In this document: piece after piece, positions 15,101 through 20,000 of the stretch
Numbering within the stretch: the stretch's first letter is position 1
Layout of the letters: every line of letters begins with the position of its first letter
From: Neocallimastix lanati (nom. inval.)
Lineage: Eukaryota; Neocallimastigomycota; Neocallimastigomycetes; Neocallimastigales; Neocallimastigaceae
Direction of reading: 5' to 3'
Assembly: GCA_016946835.1 (NCBI GenBank)
Contig: JACVTC010000007.1
Location: 535,001-555,000, forward strand
DNA: 20,000 nucleotides
Program-made: the position numbers and the translations under genes
The notes under the pieces: generated by a model
Database searches by the model: none
The model's input: the letters and a program-made list of their open reading frames with translations, nothing else
Told to the model about the DNA's origin: nothing

Positions 15101-15341
15101 AAATATCAAACTTAACCAAGAGCGTCGACGTCGTACTGATAAGGCATAATGAAAATACAGGATTATCATCTATTACTACGAAGGGTGATTCTCGCCCTAG
15201 TAGCTCAATAAATGATGAATCCGGGGAGAGTTTAGTGGACACCACACTATCTATTTTAAGGATGTTACTTCTAAATTTTATTTCTTTTTTATTTGATAGG
15301 AAGGGTAAAATTCCCGCATAGTACAACTTGCCGAAATACAT

Positions 15342-15974
15342 AGTATTTTCGAGCTTTTTTATTTTTTATTTTTTATTTTTTAATTTTTTATTTTTAATTT
15401 CTAATGTACTTTTCACCTACATGTATTTTTTAAAATAAAATTTAATAAAGTTTTTGGAAGTGTATTCTCTTCCCTGTCTAAAAAAAAAAAAAAAAAAAAA
15501 AATTTATATTTTATGATTTTAAGAATTTATATAAATAATAATAATAAAATAAAAATTTATATCTTTTATATCTTTTTAATTTTCCTTTTTTTTATATTAT
15601 TATTATTTATTTAATATTATTATTATTATTTTTAAAAAAAAATTAATTAAAAAAAAAATATTAAAAGTTCATTTTCAATGATTAAATAAAAATAAAAAAT
15701 ATAAAAAAAATTATATATATATTTATTAAATCAAAAAATTATATTATATGTAGATTAGATTATAAAAACCTAACCATTGATATATTTTTAAAATTTTTGA
15801 TATTTTAAATTAGAATGAAAATATAACTAATTACAAAATACTTGAAATTTATAATTATTTATATGTATTAAATTATTAGAATTAATTTATATTTTTTTTT
15901 ATCTTCTTTATTTTTTTATTTTATTTTATTTTTATCAATACTTTACTATTTTATACTTTACTATTTTATAATAC
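15342..15974. other. AT-rich spacer
   Basis: No gene is seen. The segment begins with ATTTTTT-type repeats (15354-15400), which are roughly the inverted image of the A-rich tract at 14836-14879. It then holds an A23 run at 15480-15502 and low-complexity A/T DNA. Confidence 0.75.
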
Positions 15975-16085
15975 ACGATGTAATTAAACACATAGTTCAC
16001 AATGTTCGACATTTCTCCTTTTTACATTGGCATTATCTACATCTCCATGATGACATCGGTAAAATATTTGGGCATGGGGCTTGGA
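15975..16085 (-). pseudogene. Possible coding remnant with Cys/His-rich frame
   Basis: About 110 bases of higher complexity. On the minus strand one frame is open for about 35 codons, ending at a TAA near 15982. It carries CHHGDVDNANVKRRN followed by EHCELC, a Cys/His spacing that could be part of a zinc-binding fold. No start is visible, and the other minus frames contain stops. It could be the end of a decayed gene or transposon ORF, perhaps connected to the retroelement upstream on the same strand. I cannot assign a family. Confidence 0.35.
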
Positions 16086-16095
16086 AATATATATT

Positions 16096-16104
<9 letters not shown>

Positions 16105-16140
<36 letters not shown>
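16105..16140. repeat. (AT)18 microsatellite
   Basis: An uninterrupted dinucleotide run of 36 bases, preceded by an interrupted AT stretch. It lies between two complexity islands and may have grown inside a formerly continuous element (inference). Confidence 0.93.
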
Positions 16141-16143
<3 letters not shown>

Positions 16144-16144
16144 A

Positions 16145-16195
16145 AAGTTAATGGATCTGTCATCCTCATCAAGTTGGAATCCGATGAGTATTAAA
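16145..16195. other. Small complexity island
   Basis: About 50 bases of mixed composition. On the minus strand they read in one frame as LIGFQLDEDDRSINF and in another as YSSDSNLMRMTDPL. On the plus strand they form the start of a frame that soon becomes a poly-Phe run. It is too short to identify. It abuts a T15 run at about 16200-16214, which would be an A tail on the minus strand. Confidence 0.3.
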
Positions 16196-16431
16196 TTTAA
16201 TTTTTTTTTTTTTTATAATTTCACCTTGAACATATTTTGTATTTTACGTCTATATATTTATATTATCCCATTTTTTTTTTTTTATTTTTTTCATTTTTTT
16301 TATTTTATTATTGTTTCATTTTTTTTATTTTTAGCTATCTCCTTTCATGGTTTATTATCTATTCTAATATTTTTATTGATTAATTTATTTTACTAATTTT
16401 TTTATCCATCAAGCTTGTTTTGTACATTTTA
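16196..16431. other. T-rich stretch 3' of the LINE coding remnant
   Basis: Mostly T runs broken by short mixed segments. It may be the 3' untranslated region and A tail of the minus-strand LINE, as the T15 run at about 16200-16214 would be poly(A) on that strand. No target-site duplication could be recognised, so the element's true 3' end is not fixed. Confidence 0.35.
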
Positions 16432-16609
16432 TTAAATGCGAGTATTTGGCTTCCATGGTTGATGAATACGGTTATATTTTTCTGAGTCGTTGATTTCCAT
16501 GATATTAGGACTATTTCCTCATACAAAGATATATCTTGAAGTTGAAGGATTATTCTTTATGAAATAATATAAAATATTTCATAAAGAATTTCAATATCCT
16601 TAAAATATT
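16432..16609 (-). pseudogene. C-terminal tail of LINE ORF2
   Basis: After the zinc knuckle the original ORF seems to go on in another frame. On the minus strand it reads NNPSTSRYIFV, a TGA (16519-16521), then GNSPNIMEINDSEKYNRI and QPWKPNTRI, ending at two TAA codons (the first at 16432-16434). The mixed composition stops at this TAA, which supports it as the true end. The stretch includes a perfect inverted repeat at 16552-16589. Confidence 0.6.
16552..16589. repeat. Perfect 15-bp inverted repeat, 8-base loop
   Basis: attctttatgaaata (16552-16566) is the exact reverse complement of 16575-16589. Flanking aaggat (near 16544) and atcctt (near 16597) extend the symmetry imperfectly. It lies within the LINE tail and probably disrupted its frame. 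Confidence 0.88.
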
Positions 16610-16894
16610 TCATTCGAAATTCACGGAAAGATAGCATTTAGAAAACCAATGTTCCAATCGAGGATTACTTTTTTTTTTTCTATAACAACAAGGACACCTT
16701 TCAGGACAGTTTTCTTCAATCATTTTGGCGGCTTTGGCAACACGAGCATCGAATTTATATCCACATCTGGCACGAAGTACCCATCGGAAGCCAATACTAA
16801 ATTCAGGAAATTTATAATTTAGCTTAAGATACTCTCTAGTTTTCTCAAAATTATTATTTTTATAAGCCTTAGCTTTGCTTGATTTTCCTGCCAT
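16610..16894 (-). pseudogene. LINE ORF2 C-terminal zinc knuckle
   Basis: This 94-codon clean frame holds RARCGYKFDARVAKAAKMIE and then CPERCPCC, about 11 residues, EHWFSKC. The CxxC...HxxxxC pattern following the RT is the C-terminal CCHC-like finger of LINE ORF2 proteins, implicated in RNA or DNA binding. A run of three Lys inside the finger comes from T11 at 16669-16679 and likely enlarges it beyond the ancestral spacing. The ATG at 16894 is probably an internal Met of the original ORF rather than a true start, because related coding sequence continues upstream. Confidence 0.85.
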
Positions 16895-16939
16895 ATCTCT
16901 ATCCCAGTAAAAGTTTAAAATAGCTTTTTTTTTTTTTGA

Positions 16940-17400
16940 TGGAAATTTATTTAATTTGTTAGCTAAAATTTTTTTACTTTCTTTATCCCATGCATGACGT
17001 CTACAACGAGATATATCTCTAAGTAAATCAGAGATAATACATTTCGAGTTTTTCCATTTATTTAAAACACCTTACCTGAGCAATCGCACATTTCGCCGAA
17101 AGAGGAGAAATGTTAAGTTCTTTAGAAACATAATAAAGGGAAGTAAAGCTATTCCCTTTATAAATCCTTCAATCCAGTATATTCCTGAATTAACTAGTGT
17201 CTGTGTACTTCTCGTTCTATCTTTGTTAGATCCAAGTAGAGGAGCATAATATGAAACTTGTCCAATTACTATAGCTGAAAATAACATTCTTTTATAAGGG
17301 ATAGGAATATGAGGATTCTTAAGAAATCCTTTTAATGGAATAAAGTGTATTTCTAACTTTATTATTCATTCTCTGTAGGATCGGTTTCAATTCCAAATCA
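16940..17400 (-). pseudogene. LINE ORF2 thumb/connection region
   Basis: Downstream of YLGVPF the frame continues with a helical, Lys/Leu-rich region. IPYKRMLFSAIVIGQVSYYA lies within the clean frame starting at 17287 and extending upstream of it. The region between RT and zinc knuckle in LINE ORF2 looks like this. A frame change occurs near 17160 (before LYYVSKELNISPLS), and others occur before the next clean frame starts at 16894. T13 at 16925-16937 gives a poly-Lys run. Confidence 0.75.
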
Positions 17401-18461
17401 TTTGAAAATGGTACACCTAAGTAGGTATAGCAATTCGTTTTAGGTAACTCTTGACTTGAAAGATAGAAGGTAGGATTACTATTATAAAGAAAACTAGAAA
17501 ATTCCCCTCATACTACTAGACTGGCACATTTATTGATACCAAATTACATTTCATTATTTCTAGCCCATTTACTGGCAAACTTTTTTAACAATTTCTTAAG
17601 TTGGGATCTTGTTGGAGCACATAACACAATGTCATCTGCAAAAAGACCTCCACAACAACGTTTATCACCAATAGAGATGCCATATTTATTACAATTAAAA
17701 ATATCATTAATGTACAAGTTAAACAAAATTGGTGAGAGGGGACAACCTTGACAAACTCCTTTCTTAATATTAAATGATTCCGATAATTGCCCATCAACTC
17801 TTACACAAGCCTTGGAAGATAAGTATAAATTTTCAATAAAATTATAGCACTTAACCTCTACTACCTAAGTGATGAATCTTCATTAATACATTATCTATGG
17901 GCACTGAGTCATACGCTTTTTTTAAGGTCCAAAAAGGCAAGGTAAGTATCCTTATTTTTCAAATTTCCTTCTCTGACCTATAATTCTTAATGTAGTGTAA
18001 AGACTTATACATTCCTCTCGATTACGAAATCCATATTGTTCAAGGTCTTATAAAACCTTCATCAATTCCATATTTAGAGATTCTATTAGCTATGATTTTT
18101 GCTATAATTTTTAATCCATTATTGATAAGAGAGATGCCACGATAGTTATTACAATCTGAAAGATCGCCCTTTTTATGAATAGAAATTATTGATGCGTTAT
18201 TCCATGATTTTTGGGAAATTCACCATTCCAAATTCGATTGATTAAGGCTTTGAGACATTTAAAGCCCTATGAAATATTACTATTATTATCACTTGATCCT
18301 TCTGAATCATCTTTACAAGGAATCAAAACTTTGAAGAATTCCATTGGAATACCATCAGGACCACAAGCTTTAAAGTTAGGAGTGGAGGAGATTGCTTCAC
18401 TAATTTCTTCATCGCTAATACTTTGGTTAATATTCCACTCTTGTTGCCTTGGTCTTCCCAA
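17400..18461 (-). pseudogene. LINE reverse transcriptase domain, broken
   Basis: Motifs in order: FKACGPDGIP (18349-18378), HKKGDLSDCNNYRGISL (about 18129-18178), DLKKAYDSV with the first catalytic Asp (about 17904-17931), KKGVCQGCPLSPILFNLY (about 17715-17770), FADD with the catalytic Asp pair (17631-17642), and YLGVPF (about 17405-17425). Interruptions include a one-base gain in an A run within the DLKKAYD motif (T run at about 17917-17923), a frame change just before KCYNFIENLY, and a TAA after ARNNEM at 17544-17546 where a sense codon is expected. The order and spacing are those of non-LTR RTs, and FADD rather than YVDD is typical of LINEs. The protein is not expressible as a whole. Confidence 0.93.
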
Positions 18462-18479
18462 AATTCCTTAGTGCATCAG

Positions 18480-19150
18480 AATTTTTCCAGTAAACTTTTA
18501 GAAAGACTATGACCTAAAGAATCCGACCCTAAGAATTTATAATGAGAATGCCAAATTTTTAATTTTTCATCTGTAGAAGAAACAAGTTCATTATTATAAT
18601 TTTTTAATAGGATGAGAGACCATGAAAGATTGATTATTTATTTTTTTTTCATTCTTTTTTTTTAACCCATTTCCATGCTTTCCTACTATCCTTTTTAAGA
18701 GGTAACATCCAATTTTAATCCAATATAAATATTCTTTTTTTTTTTTTTTTTTTTTTTTCCTAAATTCGTTACATTTTTTATGAATTGATTCACAAAGTCT
18801 GTTATACGAGTCAACTATTTTAGCAAATTCATTGGAATCATTTGTAGAAACAAAACACTTAATTTGTTTGTATTTAATATGTTTTACCCTTTGAAGACAA
18901 TAAATTTTTCGTGACATTCTAAACATCGCTTTTCTTGATTTCTGTTGAAGATGTAATCGATAAATCCTTAGCAATGAAATTAGTAGTAGTGTTAATAAAC
19001 TTTTTCAATAACACAATCTATTGAAAGTTCTTCATTTCCAATTTCTTCATTAAGAATCTCAAAATTTATTGTGATGACAAATTTTTTTCTTTTGTTCAAG
19101 ACATTTATACCTATCCCATCTTTCATATTTTTTTTTTTTTTTTTGGTAAC
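18480..19150 (-). pseudogene. LINE ORF2 linker between endonuclease and reverse transcriptase
   Basis: A Lys-rich, probably helical connector. The longest clean stretch starts at 18974 and includes FAKIVDSYNRLCESIHKKCN, then a poly-Lys run created by T24 at 18735-18758. It then has KKNEKKINNQSFMVSHPIK, resembling the segment that usually precedes the RT in LINE ORF2 proteins. A second Lys run comes from T17 at 19128-19144. Frame changes occur next to these runs. Confidence 0.7.
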
Positions 19151-19189
19151 AAAAATGATTCATCTGTGGTAATTTTCTTACAATAAAAA

Positions 19190-19914
19190 CTATGAGAGGT
19201 TTATGATCAGATACAGAAGGAATAATCAACAAAATAAGCACTTGATATTTTATCCAGCATACTTGAATTGACTAACGCATGATCAATATCTAATGAATAT
19301 CTACCTCAGTCTTGTCCATGAAATAGGGGAACCATTAATCGGAAGAATAAACCAGTTATCAAGGTTACTATTGGATAATTTATTCTTGTAAATCAGAAGT
19401 ACTCATGTTATTAAAGTCTCCAAGAAGAAATGGATGAATGGATGATTAGGGTGATTCTGAAACCATGTGAAAACTCCTGAAAAATGTATATCGAACTTGT
19501 AATGAGTGTTTCTTAGTGGAAATATAGACCATTACCAACAGAACACTTAAGAGTGATTCCAGAAACTATATGTTGTTAAAGAAATAAGAAAAGTATAGGA
19601 ATTATCTTCAAGTACTGCTTGACATGAGACATGATAACCAAGAATATAAACCTCTGCAACTTGAAGCAGTAGGATCCATTCTTTTCAGGAAAATATTATA
19701 GTTGGGAAGTGTTACTTTACATGGATTTCTATAGCCTCATTGATACCATTACCTGTTTCCTGAAAACATAGAAATAATAATGGTTTAAATATTGTGTTGA
19801 AGTACTCAAAATACTATCTCTTTTCACAAAAATTCCATCCGTTGGTATTCTAACTAAAGACAAAAAAGAAAACTTTCCTCTGTTAGAATGTGAAAAATGG
19901 ATTTTGAGAATCAT
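19190..19914 (-). pseudogene. LINE endonuclease domain (APE-type), broken
   Basis: This domain nicks target DNA to prime reverse transcription. Recognisable pieces in order are: an N-terminal frame from the ATG at 19914; QETGN with the catalytic Glu (about 19752-19766); LGYHVSCQAVLEDNSYT near 19640; GDFNN (19407-19421), which supplies the catalytic Asp and Asn; LDIDHALVN (about 19268-19294); and SDHKPL with the catalytic His (SDH at 19203-19211). The pieces lie in different frames, with stops between them (for example after QETGN and after GDFNN), so no active enzyme can be made. The order and spacing match exonuclease-endonuclease-phosphatase family nucleases of LINEs. The catalytic residues themselves are preserved. 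Confidence 0.88.
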
Positions 19915-20000
19915 TGGTAATTGGTAAAAAGATGAGGAAAGATAAGATAATGAAAATGTGTTTTTAGGTAATGAAAATAAAATAAAAAAGTAAAATAATA
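19915..20000. other. Region 5' of the LINE remnant
   Basis: The sequence returns to A/T-rich DNA within about 60 bases after the endonuclease start. No ORF1, promoter or duplication is visible before the window ends. A short attggtaattggtaa repeat lies at about 19912-19927. Confidence 0.4.

Larger units (their letters stand above)
14901..15341 (-). other. Isolated coding-like island, 146 codons open on both strands
   Basis: About 440 bases of ordinary base composition stand alone in A/T DNA. The minus strand is open for 146 codons from the ATG at 15341 to a TAA at 14901. It has a Ser/Leu-rich product with four Tyr, no His, no Trp, and a C-terminal PPRRNS. The plus strand is also open, from about 14899 through a TAG at 15319-15321, with no ATG near its 5' end. 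In this pairing the third codon positions of the two frames coincide. This antisense phase gives few stops by chance if either frame is coding, so openness alone does not choose the strand. Codon ends are not A/T-biased as in the chitin synthase gene. I recognise no domain, membrane segment or signal peptide in either product. Candidates are a decayed transposon piece, a gene fragment or recently acquired DNA. The minus strand is given only because it has an ATG at its very start. Confidence 0.45.
16432..19914 (-). mobile_element. Degenerate non-LTR (LINE-type) retrotransposon ORF2
   Basis: Reading 5' to 3' on the minus strand, the pieces come in the order of a LINE ORF2: APE-like endonuclease (19914 to about 19190), linker (about 19150-18480), reverse transcriptase (18461 to about 17400), thumb/connection (about 17400-16940), zinc knuckle (16894-16633) and a short tail ending in TAA at 16432-16434. 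The span of about 3.5 kb is a normal size for a single-ORF2 element. LINEs copy by nicking the target and reverse-transcribing their RNA at the nick. This copy is dead: it carries frameshifts, nonsense codons and expanded T runs (A on the sense strand), including T24 at 18735-18758 and T17 at 19128-19144. No ORF1, 5' UTR or target-site duplication is identifiable; the 5' end may lie past base 20000. No RNase H domain is recognisable. The clade is not assigned. Confidence 0.92.

Noticed and set aside
14904-15340. Island as a solo LTR (it begins with TG and ends with CA)
   Set aside because: The bases outside the TG and CA (tttta and tagta) do not match as a target-site duplication, and TG/CA ends are easily found by chance.
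16151-16396. 81-codon plus frame with strong hydrophobic character
   Set aside because: Hydrophobicity comes from T runs (poly-Phe). Only the first dozen codons have mixed composition, and the region is 3' of a minus-strand element.
17533-18471. Plus-strand frames opposite the LINE reverse transcriptase (17533-17751 and 18211-18471)
   Set aside because: They are antisense to clear RT motifs on the minus strand.

Overview
The window reads as nuclear DNA of an extremely AT-rich fungus. The best fit is an anaerobic gut fungus (Neocallimastigomycota). This is an inference from three things: a well-conserved fungal division IV/V-type chitin synthase with no visible intron, intergenic DNA with roughly one G or C per ten bases by eye, and very many long A/T homopolymers and (TTA)n, (TTTA)n and (AT)n microsatellites. 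Other AT-rich early-diverging fungi are not excluded.

Layout. (1) Bases 1-2443, minus strand: the 5' 814 codons of an intact chitin synthase of the Chs3 (class IV) kind. Its C-terminal part lies beyond base 1. (2) Bases 2444 to about 14835: a gene-free desert of about 12.4 kb, consisting of A/T low-complexity DNA, homopolymers up to 44 A, two short tandem arrays (a 20-mer at 6347-6422 and a 40-mer at 11297-11441, the latter sitting between two perfect inverted repeats) and a compound (TTTA)n(TTA)n microsatellite at about 11544-11760. (3) Bases 14901-15341: a sharply bounded island of normal base composition that is open for 146 codons on the minus strand and for a similar length on the plus strand. 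Its identity is unknown. It is flanked by A-rich and T-rich tracts in inverted orientation. (4) Bases 15975-16195: two small complexity islands around an (AT)18 microsatellite, possibly a broken coding remnant. (5) Bases 16432-19914, minus strand: a degenerate non-LTR (LINE-type) retrotransposon ORF2. In order it shows an APE-type endonuclease, a linker, reverse transcriptase, thumb/connection and a C-terminal CCHC-like zinc knuckle, broken by many frameshifts and stops, several of them at expanded A/T runs.

The parts do not form a joint pathway. There is one housekeeping cell-wall gene, a long non-coding AT spacer and transposon debris. I see no convincing novel multi-gene system. The items most worth following up are the isolated 440-bp island at 14.9-15.3 kb, the palindrome/40-mer composite at 11.24-11.52 kb, and homopolymer growth inside the dead LINE.
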